A stretch of DNA of 37,536 bases from Clostridia bacterium (GTDB lineage Bacteria; Bacillota; Clostridia; Christensenellales; Borkfalkiaceae). This document shows, one piece after another, positions 30,373 through 37,316 of the stretch. The DNA is taken from positions 1 through 37,536 of the forward strand of contig CAAGJM010000012.1 of NCBI GenBank assembly GCA_900770185.1. The letters are read 5' to 3'. Under the pieces are notes generated by a model. That model was not told the DNA's origin. It worked only from the letters and a program-made list of their open reading frames with translations, and ran no database searches. The first letter of the stretch is position 1. Every line of letters starts with the position of its first letter. A program made the translations under genes and the position numbers.

Positions 30373-32117
30373 TCGGCGCCCCCTTTTTGCTGAGAGTCGA
30401 AAATTTCGCGGTAGACGGGGGAAGAGTTTATAAGTTCTTCGTGCGTGCCGACGGCCGCAAGTTTACCGTCGTCAAGCACTATTATAACGTCCGAATATCT
30501 TACGCTTTGTACCCTTTGAGACACATTCACGGCGGTCAAGCCTTCATCTTTTTGGAGGCGCGATAAATTTTTTCTGAGCGTCGCGTCGGTCTTATAGTCG
30601 AGCGCGCTCATACTGTCGTCAAGCAAAAGAATTTTCGGCGAGCCGATAAGCGCGCGGGCGATGGTCAGCCTTTGGCGTTGCCCGCCCGAAACGTTTTTGC
30701 CGTCCTGCTCGATTTGAGCGTCAAGCCCGCCTTTTAGTTTATCGACGAAGTCGCGCGAACAGCTATCGTCGATTGCGGCGTAAATTTCGTCGTCCGTCGC
30801 GTCCTCTTTTTTAAACTGCATGTTTTCGCGGAGCGTGCCTTTGAATAAAACGGCTTTTTGCGGCACAACGCCGAAAATTTCGCTAAGCTCTTTAAAAGTG
30901 TAATTCTTAACGTCGTTGCCGAAAATTTTAATTTCACCGCTCGTTACGTCGTACAGGCGGGTGATAAGGTTTATAAGCGCGGTTTTGCCGCTGCCCGTGC
31001 CGCCCAAAACGCCGACAGACTGACCCTTTTTAATCGTAACCGAAATATCGTCGAGCGCGGGCATGGCGTTTTCGTTATATTTAAAAGTTACGTTTTTAAG
31101 TTCTATCGCGGGGGCGGAATAATCGGGCGTTGCGCCGTCGCCGTCTTTAAGAGCGGGCGAAACGGCAAACACTTCGTTTATTCTCGCCGCGGAGGCGGAA
31201 GCCTTCGTAAAAGTGACCATAAGGTTTGCAAAAACTATCATGGCGTTTAAAATCTGCGTCATGTAGTTGACGAGCGCGATAACGCTGCCTTGGGTCAGAT
31301 GCCCTAAATAAACAGTCTTTCCGCCGAAGTATAAAATAAGAATAATCGCCACGTTTGCAACCGCATAAGTAAGCGGGTTTAAAAGCGCGGAAACAACCCC
31401 CGCTTTTATAGATTTTTCGGCAAGCGCGTCTGAAGCGGTGCGGAACGCAGACTTTTCTCTTTCTTCCGCGCCGAAGGCTCTCACAACCCTTGCGCCCGAT
31501 AAATTTTCACGCGTTAGGCGGGTAACGTCGTCAAGTTTTTCCTGCACGGTTTTATATTTCGGCATGGTAAACGTCATTATAAAGTATAACGTCGCGCCGA
31601 TTAAAGCCGTCGCCCCGACGAATATCAGCGACAGTTTTGCGTCTATGATAACCGCCATTATTATCGCGCCCGCCGCGATGAACGGCGCGCGTAAAACGAG
31701 CCTTATAAACATCGCCACGCCTTGCTGGCACTGGTTCACGTCCCCCGTAATGCGGGTTATAAGCGACGCGGTCGAAAACTTATCGAGTTCCGCGTAAGAA
31801 AAGCGGTTTACGTGGGCGTAAAGTTTGCGCCGTAAATTCGTGCCGAAGCCGAGCGACGCTCTGCTCGCGAAATACTGCGCCGTAAGCGCGAACGCAAGCC
31901 CCAGCGCGCCGAGGGTTATAATTATCACCCCGCCGCGGACGATTAAACTTATATCGCCGTTTTTTGCCGCGGGGATGCCTTCGTCGATGATATATGCGAC
32001 GATAAGCGGCGTTATCAGCTCGAAAACCGCTTCGATAAGTTTAAAAAGCGGACCGAATATAGTTTTTAATCTGTAACCTTTTAAATATCCAAGTAATTTA
32101 GTCATAGTAACTATCAA
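30369..32117 (-). CDS. Heterodimeric ABC exporter, subunit with degenerate ATPase site
   Basis: The 582-residue protein has the exporter membrane domain (about 15-310) and a nucleotide-binding domain. Walker A (LGGTGSGKTAL) and the signature (NVSGGQRQRLTIARAL) are normal, but Walker B reads ILLLDDSMSALD, with Asp in place of the catalytic Glu, and the switch region reads VSQRVQS, with Gln in place of His. This is the known signature of the non-catalytic half of heterodimeric exporters, and it complements the partner with its intact Glu and His. It is the first gene of the minus-strand operon, with its own promoter next to that of sigG. The ribosome binding site is weak. Confidence 0.92.
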   Translation of the reverse strand: MIVTMTKLLGYLKGYRLKTIFGPLFKLIEAVFELITPLIVAYIIDEGIPAAKNGDISLIVRGGVIIITLGALGLAFALTAQYFASRASLGFGTNLRRKLYAHVNRFSYAELDKFSTASLITRITGDVNQCQQGVAMFIRLVLRAPFIAAGAIIMAVIIDAKLSLIFVGATALIGATLYFIMTFTMPKYKTVQEKLDDVTRLTRENLSGARVVRAFGAEEREKSAFRTASDALAEKSIKAGVVSALLNPLTYAVANVAIILILYFGGKTVYLGHLTQGSVIALVNYMTQILNAMIVFANLMVTFTKASASAARINEVFAVSPALKDGDGATPDYSAPAIELKNVTFKYNENAMPALDDISVTIKKGQSVGVLGGTGSGKTALINLITRLYDVTSGEIKIFGNDVKNYTFKELSEIFGVVPQKAVLFKGTLRENMQFKKEDATDDEIYAAIDDSCSRDFVDKLKGGLDAQIEQDGKNVSGGQRQRLTIARALIGSPKILLLDDSMSALDYKTDATLRKNLSRLQKDEGLTAVNVSQRVQSVRYSDVIIVLDDGKLAAVGTHEELINSSPVYREIFDSQQKGGAE

Positions 32118-32118
32118 T

Positions 32119-32147
32119 AATATATCACATTTTAGTCTTATAGTAAA
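32119..32147 (-). promoter_or_regulatory. Sigma-A-like promoter of the ABC exporter operon
   Basis: On the minus strand TTTACT (32147-32142), 17 bases and TATATT (32124-32119). It leaves almost no leader before the ATG at 32117, so this may be a near-leaderless transcript or the wrong promoter. Confidence 0.35.
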
Positions 32148-32236
32148 CTTTTTGATTAGTTTTGCGTTATTTGTTCACTTTTATTTAACTTTTAAACATA
32201 CTTTAACGTTTCCGAAACTTTGTGCAAAACGAAAAG

Positions 32237-32264
32237 GTATATTTATTTTTTAAAGGCGCAAACT
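32237..32264 (+). promoter_or_regulatory. Possible sigma-F-type promoter of sigG
   Basis: GTATA (32237-32241), 13 bases and GGCGCAAACT (32255-32264) partly fit forespore promoters (GYATA, 14-16 bases, GGNNANANT). sigG is known to be SigF-dependent in Bacillus; the spacing here is short, so this is tentative. Confidence 0.3.
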
Positions 32265-32292
32265 TTAAATACGCTTTGTACATAGGTGAAAA

Positions 32293-33060
32293 ATGAATAA
32301 AGTTATTATTTGCGGGGTGGATACTTCAACCCTTCCGAAACTTAAAAAGGGGGAAAGCGTCGAACTTTTAAAGAGAATAAAGGCGGGGGATTCAGAGGCA
32401 AAGACGGAGTTTATAAAGGGCAACATTCGCCTCGTGTTATCTCTTATAAAACGATACAGGAACACGAAGGTTAGCGAAGACGATATGTTTCAGGCGGGGT
32501 GCATAGGTTTAATTAAGGCGACGGATAACTTCGATTTATCCGTCGGCGTAATGTTTTCGACCTATGCCGTCCCGATGATATCGGGCGAGATAAAGCGGCT
32601 TATACGCGGGGCGAACAGTTTGCGCGTCGCAAGAAGCATAAGAGACACCGCTTATATGGCGTTAAAAACGCGGGGCGAGCTGGAGCGGGAAGACGTCGTT
32701 GCCTCCAACGATAAAATCGCCGAGAAAATCGGCGTCAAGGAAAGCGAGGTCGTCTACGCGCTCGACGCCATTGCCGACCCCGTGTCGCTTTACGAACCCG
32801 TCTACAATAAAGAGGGCGAAGAGCTGTTGCTTATGGACCAGATTAAAGACGAAAAACAGACCGACGAGCGTTGGACGGATAACGTTATGCTCAAAAACGC
32901 AGTCGAAAAACTTAGCGAGCGTGAAAAAAAGATATTATATATGAGATACTTCGAAGGGCGCACCCAGACCGAAATATCGTCGAGCGTAGGGTTGTCGCAA
33001 GCACAGGTCAGCCGTCTTGAAAAAAGCGCGCTTAAAGAGATACGAAGTAAAATCGAATAG
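32293..33060 (+). CDS. sigG: Forespore sporulation sigma factor SigG
   Basis: SigG drives late forespore gene expression. The 255-residue protein starts NKVIICGVDTSTLPKLK, the characteristic SigG leader (ICGVDTS-LP-L), followed by GNIRLVLSLIKRYRN, DDMFQAGCIGLIKATDNFDLS and FSTYAVPMISGEIKRLIR of region 2, the DPVSLYEPVYN segment of region 3, and TQTEISSSVGLSQAQVSRLEKSALKEI of region 4. SigF lacks the ICGVDTS leader, so the call is secure. AGGTG precedes the ATG. In most spore formers sigG directly follows spoIIGA-sigE; here 4.5 kb with three minus-strand genes separate them. Confidence 0.96.
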   Translation: MNKVIICGVDTSTLPKLKKGESVELLKRIKAGDSEAKTEFIKGNIRLVLSLIKRYRNTKVSEDDMFQAGCIGLIKATDNFDLSVGVMFSTYAVPMISGEIKRLIRGANSLRVARSIRDTAYMALKTRGELEREDVVASNDKIAEKIGVKESEVVYALDAIADPVSLYEPVYNKEGEELLLMDQIKDEKQTDERWTDNVMLKNAVEKLSEREKKILYMRYFEGRTQTEISSSVGLSQAQVSRLEKSALKEIRSKIE

Positions 33061-33069
33061 CCTATACCG

Positions 33070-33100
33070 GCCGCGGAAACTTCCGCGGCTGTTGTTTGTC
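33070..33100 (+). terminator. Intrinsic terminator after sigG
   Basis: GCCGCGGA (33070-33077), a short ACT-containing loop, TCCGCGGC (33082-33089), then TGTTGTTTG. Confidence 0.7.
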
Positions 33101-33182
33101 AAAAAATCCGAACCGTAGCCGCGCCAAACGCTTGGGCGACATATATTAAAATTTGCGAGCGACAAAATATTAAATTCGGCTA

Positions 33183-33211
33183 TTGCAATGCACCGTAAAT
33201 TGTGATAAAAT
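33183..33211 (+). promoter_or_regulatory. Sigma-A promoter of rng
   Basis: TTGCAA (33183-33188), 17 bases, TAAAAT (33206-33211), about 50 bases before the ATG at 33261. Confidence 0.6.
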
Positions 33212-33260
33212 AAAAAGGTATTATTTAAAACCGTTTAGTTTTAAGATTTATAGGGCATTT

Positions 33261-34754
33261 ATGGCTGAAAACATTTATATCGACAGGGTTGGCGACAATA
33301 TCGTCGGGGCGCTTGCAAAGGGCGAAGACCTTCTCGAATACAACGTTGAAAAAGAGAATAAAAAACAAATCGTCGGCAGTATTTTTAAAGGACGGGTTAA
33401 AAACGTTCTGCCCGGCATGCAGGCGGCGTTTATAGACGTGGGGCTTGATAAAAACGGCTATTTGTTCGTTGGCGAGTCGCTTATCGAAACGACGGAAGCG
33501 GGCGGCGCGGTCGAAAAAGAAACGGCTATAACCGCAAACGTCGGCGACGAAATTATGGTGCAGGCGGTCAAGGACCCTATAGGCACGAAAGGCGCGCGGC
33601 TTACGACGAATTTATCTTTTGCGGGCAAGTTTTTGGTATACGTGCCGTCGTTTGAAACGGACTCTATCTCGCGCAAAATAGAAGATGAAACGCTTCGCGC
33701 GGGTATTGAAAAATCTCTTTTAAAAATAAAGCGCAAAACGGGCGGATTTATCGCAAGAACGGCTTCCGAACACGCCGATTTAAGCGACCTTAAATACGAA
33801 GCGAAGCGGCTTATCCGCCACTATGAAGAAACGGTCAAAAAATTCAAAACCGCAAACGTAGGGGACGTGTTGTACAGCGACGGCGACATCGTTACCCGCC
33901 TTGTAAGGGACGTTTATAACGTAAACGTCGAAAAAATAACGGTCGCCAATCGTGAAATTTACGAGCGGCTTAACAGTTTGCCGGGCTTTTTTGCGGACAT
34001 AAAAGATAAACTTGAACTATACGATAAAAAAACGGATATGTTCCGCGATAAAGGGCTTATTAAAGACGTAGAGTCTCTTCTTCACAACCGCGTCGATTTA
34101 AAAAGCGGGGCGTATCTTATCATAGATAAAACCGAAGCGTTGACTGTTATCGACGTAAATACGGGCAGTTTCGTCGGCGACGATAAGCTCGAAGACACGG
34201 TTTTTGAAACGAACCTTGCCGCCGCAGAAGAAATCGCACGGCAGGTGCGGCTCAGAAACGTGGGTGGAATAGTTGTCGTTGATTTTATAGATATGGTAAG
34301 CGTCGAGCACCGCGAAGCATTGGTCGAACATCTCACCGCAGAGCTGAAAAAAGACAGAATTAAGTGCAACGTTATAGGAATGACGGGGCTCGGCTTGGTC
34401 GAGTTTACCCGCAGAAAAAAACGCCGCGGGGTGGACGAACTTCTGAACAAACCTTGCCCGTATTGCGGCGGCGACGGTAAAATTTTATCCGACGACTACA
34501 TTGTTATGAAGATTCGCACGCTGTTATTGGACGTGTTTTCGGAAGGATTTAAATCGGCGATAATCGAACTAAACGCCGACGTTTGCAATTATATTCTGAA
34601 AAACGGCTCGCTTAAAAAGGACGTTGACGCCTTTTATAAAGGAAAGCGCGTTTATCTTATTCCGCACAGAACTTATCATCAGGAGTGTTTTTCCGTCCGC
34701 GGCGACAACGGTGACGTGTTAAACCTCCCCGACAAAGCGAAATTGTTGTATTAG
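33261..34754 (+). CDS. rng: Ribonuclease G/E family endoribonuclease
   Basis: RNase G/E cuts single-stranded RNA and processes rRNA and mRNA 5' ends. From ATG 33261 the protein has 497 residues: an S1 RNA-binding domain (about 38-122, GSIFKGRVKNVLPGMQAAFIDVG), a 5'-sensor and RNase H-like part, the catalytic acids in VIDVNTG (Asp298) and VVDFIDM (Asp341), and the zinc-link cysteines CPYCGG (399-404) that join the dimer. It lacks the long C-terminal scaffold of E. coli RNase E. The frame is open back to 33183, but those codons overlap the promoter; the MAENIYID start is chosen, though its ribosome binding site is weak (TAGGGC). No rplU-rpmA operon follows, unlike many Clostridia. Confidence 0.93.
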   Translation: MAENIYIDRVGDNIVGALAKGEDLLEYNVEKENKKQIVGSIFKGRVKNVLPGMQAAFIDVGLDKNGYLFVGESLIETTEAGGAVEKETAITANVGDEIMVQAVKDPIGTKGARLTTNLSFAGKFLVYVPSFETDSISRKIEDETLRAGIEKSLLKIKRKTGGFIARTASEHADLSDLKYEAKRLIRHYEETVKKFKTANVGDVLYSDGDIVTRLVRDVYNVNVEKITVANREIYERLNSLPGFFADIKDKLELYDKKTDMFRDKGLIKDVESLLHNRVDLKSGAYLIIDKTEALTVIDVNTGSFVGDDKLEDTVFETNLAAAEEIARQVRLRNVGGIVVVDFIDMVSVEHREALVEHLTAELKKDRIKCNVIGMTGLGLVEFTRRKKRRGVDELLNKPCPYCGGDGKILSDDYIVMKIRTLLLDVFSEGFKSAIIELNADVCNYILKNGSLKKDVDAFYKGKRVYLIPHRTYHQECFSVRGDNGDVLNLPDKAKLLY

Positions 34755-34783
34755 GGACTGAGAGCGTTCTTACTTAATTTTAA

Positions 34784-34826
34784 AAAACCGCCGCCGTTAG
34801 GTGAAGCCTGACGGGGCGGTTTTAGT
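34784..34826 (+). terminator. Intrinsic terminator after rng
   Basis: AAAACCGCC (34784-34792) pairs with GGCGGTTTT (34815-34823); the loop forms a second stem CCGT-AGG / CCT-ACGG around TGAA. A T-rich tract follows. Confidence 0.8.
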
Positions 34827-34865
34827 TTTGTTAATTTTTGAGGGTGGCTTTAAGGTAATCAGCGA

Positions 34866-34884
34866 TAAGGAATGTTTTCCCTAA
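34866..34884 (+). repeat. 19-bp gene-end motif, copy 3
   Basis: TAAGGAATGTTTTCCCTAA lies eight bases beyond the stop codon of the minus-strand GH20 gene. It is an exact inverted match to 26182-26200 and an 18/19 match to 210-228. Confidence 0.65.
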
Positions 34885-34891
34885 GGCGGTT

Positions 34892-36496
34892 TTATTTTCC
34901 GTCTACGGAACTTGCGGATAAAAGCGCAACGTGGAATTCGCTTACGTAACCGTTAAAATCCGCAAACGGTAAAACGGGAGCTTCCAGTTCTTCTATTTTA
35001 TCGATTTTGCCGCTTAAATAGTCCTTAACGCGGATTCTTAATTGTTCAAGCCGCATTTTAAGTCCGCCTAAACGCAGGTCGTGAACTTCAAAACCGAAAG
35101 GCTTGTTTTCGGTAAACCAAACCGTCTTAAACGCTTCGTAAAAAGCGTTGTGTTTTTTGATGAGGGCGGGGTAAACTTTGTCGCACAAGTATTTAAGCGC
35201 GGCTTTATCGCCGCCTAAGTAGGCTTTGCGCGTAACGTTGCCTATTTCAGCCTTGACGGATAAAAAATCCGCTAAACGATAGGCGTTTTCAAACAAATAG
35301 CCGTACTCGCCCGAAGTTTTAATCATGCGTTTATACTTCATTGCAAGCGATTTATAGTATTTGCCCGTGCCGTCCTTTATATGGTAGTCGAAAAGCCCCA
35401 TAATAGGGTCGTTATAGGTGAATATTTTTGAAAACCCGAGGTGGTTCATTCCGTTATAGAAGTCAAGGGCGTCCAAAGCGTAGAAGTTTTCAGCCTTAAC
35501 GCCGAACGTTTTGTAGAATTTTTCGTCGCTTTCTTTGCGGGTTGAGCCGTTTTTAAAGCGTTCTATTATAAACATCAGGGTCGGCAAGGCGGTGAATTGC
35601 GAACATTCGTTGCCGTCGTCGCCCCAGGTGGTGACGATAATATCTTTAACGCCGCGCTCACGGCAAACGTCCATCGCAGCTTGCATTTTTTTAGCGGAGG
35701 CTTTCTGGTGCGGGGCAAAGGAGTTCCAGGTGCGTATGCCGCCCGCAAAAACAAAGTCGTCCGCTAAACACTCGTGCATTTTTATAGAGCGTTCATAGTC
35801 CGCTTTTTTGTCGTGATAATAGTCCCAATAAATGAGTTTAACGTTGTCGGGGACGCTCGCTTTTTGCTCGGAAATCGCCTTATAGTTAGGTTTTTGCGGA
35901 TAATAGTCGTCGTTGTTTGCAACCTTGATGAACATATCGCTCCACATCATGGGGTTAAGCCCGTGCTTTTTACAAAGGGCTGAAACTCTGGCTAAATGCT
36001 TCGCTAAAATCGTAGAACGCTTTTCATATCCGAACCTGTTAAGGTACTCGCCAAGACCGAGATGCAACGCCTCGTCCATACCGATGTTTATCGTTCGGGT
36101 TTTAAAGCATTTTGCGGCGGTCGCAAGCATTTTGTCTATGAGCGCGTAAGTTTTTTCATCGCCCGCTATGATTATATCGTCTATATCGTGCAGCGGTTTG
36201 TATACGCTCCAGTTGAAAATGCGCATAAGGTGGGCAAGGGTCTGTATCGCGGGGATAAGTTCCACGCCCTTTTTGTCGCAGTACGCGTCAAGCTCTTTAA
36301 GTTCGCTTGCGGTGAATCTTCCGCGAAGATGTCCGAAGTAAGGTTCGCCTTCTATCTCGTAAGTGTCTTCCATATAAAGGTACAACGCGTTGTAACCCAT
36401 TTTTGAAACGGCGTCAACGAACTTCTTTACTTCGCTTACTTTTTTGACGGCGGTCCTCGAACAGTCGAGCTGAACGCCGAATCTTAACTTTTTCAT
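34892..36496 (-). CDS. Intracellular GH20 beta-N-acetylhexosaminidase-like enzyme
   Basis: The 534-residue protein has the family 20 catalytic barrel: GYNALYLYMEDTYEIEGEPY (34-53), VELIPAIQTLAHL (78-90), and the catalytic pair in INIGMDEA (Asp141-Glu142), in which the Asp orients the substrate acetamido group and the Glu is the acid. VTTWGDDGNECSQF follows in the middle. The C-terminal 190 residues are helical. No signal peptide is present, so the enzyme should act in the cytosol on imported GlcNAc- or GalNAc-containing oligosaccharides, perhaps from mucin or cell wall. AGAGG lies before the ATG on the minus strand. It stands alone behind a good promoter with upstream direct repeats, so it may be regulated on its own. 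Confidence 0.87.
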   Translation of the reverse strand: MKKLRFGVQLDCSRTAVKKVSEVKKFVDAVSKMGYNALYLYMEDTYEIEGEPYFGHLRGRFTASELKELDAYCDKKGVELIPAIQTLAHLMRIFNWSVYKPLHDIDDIIIAGDEKTYALIDKMLATAAKCFKTRTINIGMDEALHLGLGEYLNRFGYEKRSTILAKHLARVSALCKKHGLNPMMWSDMFIKVANNDDYYPQKPNYKAISEQKASVPDNVKLIYWDYYHDKKADYERSIKMHECLADDFVFAGGIRTWNSFAPHQKASAKKMQAAMDVCRERGVKDIIVTTWGDDGNECSQFTALPTLMFIIERFKNGSTRKESDEKFYKTFGVKAENFYALDALDFYNGMNHLGFSKIFTYNDPIMGLFDYHIKDGTGKYYKSLAMKYKRMIKTSGEYGYLFENAYRLADFLSVKAEIGNVTRKAYLGGDKAALKYLCDKVYPALIKKHNAFYEAFKTVWFTENKPFGFEVHDLRLGGLKMRLEQLRIRVKDYLSGKIDKIEELEAPVLPFADFNGYVSEFHVALLSASSVDGK

Positions 36497-36619
36497 AAAT
36501 CCTCTGTGTCGCGCTTTATTTTGGCGGCTACGCGCTTTTATTTTCGTTTTAAGGGCGGGGCTTGCGCCCCGAAACCGTTAATTTTAGGCGAAATTTTTTC
36601 GCCGTAAAGCCGCAAACTT

Positions 36620-36647
36620 ATTGTACCATAGCAAAGAGTTTTGTCAA
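36620..36647 (-). promoter_or_regulatory. Sigma-A promoter of the GH20 gene (extended -10)
   Basis: On the minus strand TTGACA (36647-36642), 16 bases and TACAAT (36625-36620), with TGG directly before the -10. The leader is about 115 bases and includes a GGGCGGGGC-TTG-CGCCCC hairpin near 36554. Confidence 0.7.
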
Positions 36648-36657
36648 CGGTAATACC

Positions 36658-36701
36658 GAAATTCACATAAATTATTTTCGAAATTTACATAAATTATTTT
36701 C
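36658..36701. repeat. Two 22-bp direct repeats upstream of the GH20 promoter
   Basis: GAAATTCACATAAATTATTT TC (36658-36679) is followed at once by the same 22 bases with one change, C to T (36680-36701). They start ten bases upstream of the -35 hexamer. They could be activator or repressor sites or an UP element. Confidence 0.7.
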
Positions 36702-36976
36702 AATGTTTTAATTGCGCGGCGCAGGCGTTTAGGGCAAAAAGCCTTTTGGATAATCGTAAATGAAGAATGTTTCCGGTAATATATTTAATTTTGCCGTGTA
36801 TTTGCCGCTTAAAAGATTGAAATTTAATTTTAGTTGTGCTAAAATGTATCTTACCGTAAAGCTTAGCCGTGAATCGGATAAAATGCGGACTTGTATTTTT
36901 AGGGCACTGCGCCGCGCGTTTGCGTATTGCGAACGTCGCGAACGGCTTTGTGCGAGTAAGCGGTAATTTAATATTT
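36702..36976. other. Gap between GH20 promoter region and tRNA-Arg
   Basis: Apart from the tRNA promoter at 36817-36845, no gene is supported. A frame starting at 36760 begins before that promoter and has no ribosome binding site. Part of the roughly 125 bases between promoter and tRNA is rich in CG words (GCGCCGCGCG, CGAACGTCGCGAACG) and could fold, and would be removed during 5' processing of the tRNA. Confidence 0.4.
36817..36845 (+). promoter_or_regulatory. Sigma-A promoter for tRNA-Arg
   Basis: TTGAAA (36817-36822), 17 bases, TAAAAT (36840-36845). The distance to the tRNA (about 125 bases) is long for a single tRNA gene. Confidence 0.55.
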
Positions 36977-37051
36977 GCTTCCTTAGTTAAATGGATATAA
37001 CAGCCCCCTCCTAAGGGGCCGTTGTGGGTTCGATTCCCGCAGGGAGTACCA
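36977..37051 (+). tRNA. tRNA-Arg (anticodon CCT)
   Basis: The cloverleaf is complete. The acceptor stem GCTTCCT pairs with AGGGAGT (two G-U pairs); a short D arm follows; the anticodon stem is GCCCC/GGGGC with loop CTCCTAA, giving anticodon CCT, which reads AGG; the T stem GTGGG/CCCGC encloses TTCGATT. The 3' CCA is encoded (37049-37051). Its last 16 bases recur at 37263-37278. Confidence 0.93.
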
Positions 37052-37086
37052 TAAAAGAGCGACCGAAAACATCGGTCGCTCTTTTA
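37052..37086 (+). terminator. Intrinsic terminator of tRNA-Arg
   Basis: TAAAAGAGCGACCGA (37052-37066) pairs perfectly with TCGGTCGCTCTTTTA (37072-37086), starting one base after the CCA. Confidence 0.88.
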
Positions 37087-37088
37087 TG

Positions 37089-37258
37089 CCGTTCCTTTCG
37101 GAACGGAGAACCCAAGGGTTCGACCGCCTACGCGGCGGGCGGCACCTAGGCGGTGGCCGCCCCCTTGCTGTCACTTACGTGACATCTCTCCCAAAATCAA
37201 TGGGAGAGTCTACCCCTTTAGGCAACTTTGTTGCCATTTCCCCCGTTATACGGGGGAA
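37089..37258. repeat. Array of consecutive short hairpins
   Basis: Inverted repeats follow one another with little or no spacer: CCGTTCC/GGAACGG (37089-37106), GAACCC/GGGTTC (37108-37121), CCGCC/GGCGG (37124-37138), GGCACC/GGTGGCC imperfect (37140-37159), TGTCAC/GTGACA (37169-37184), CTCTCCCA/TGGGAGAG (37186-37208), GGCAAC/GTTGCC (37221-37235), TTCCCCCG/CGGGGGAA (37238-37258). Open frames through it are by-products. Similar hairpin strings occur in intergenic DNA of gut Firmicutes (from memory). Confidence 0.8.
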
Positions 37259-37277
37259 TTTACCCGCAGGGAGTACC

Positions 37278-37316
37278 AAACAAAAAAGAGCAACCTCGCG
37301 TTGCTCTTTTTTGTTT
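37278..37316. terminator. Second terminator, after the duplicated tRNA end
   Basis: AAACAAAAAAGAGCAAC (37278-37294), loop CTCGC, GTTGCTCTTTTTTGTTT (37300-37316): a perfect 17-bp stem beginning on the last base of the second CCA. Confidence 0.85.

Larger units (their letters stand above)
37036..37278. mobile_element. Direct repeat of the tRNA 3' end flanking a hairpin array (att-like)
   Basis: CCCGCAGGGAGTACCA at 37036-37051 (end of tRNA-Arg) is repeated exactly at 37263-37278. The 211 bases between the repeats code for nothing and consist mostly of consecutive hairpins. Both copies are followed by a related terminator starting with A-rich AAAAGAGC. This could be an attachment-site duplication left by an integrated element, or tandem duplication of the tRNA end plus terminator that has since diverged. 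Confidence 0.55.

Noticed and set aside
36760..36966. 68-residue plus-strand frame before the tRNA
   Set aside because: It starts before the tRNA promoter, lacks a ribosome binding site and has an Arg/Cys-rich composition typical of noise.
36983..37174. Minus-strand frame reading RESNPQRP
   Set aside because: It is the antisense of tRNA-Arg and the hairpin array; this type of frame is a known annotation artefact over tRNA genes.
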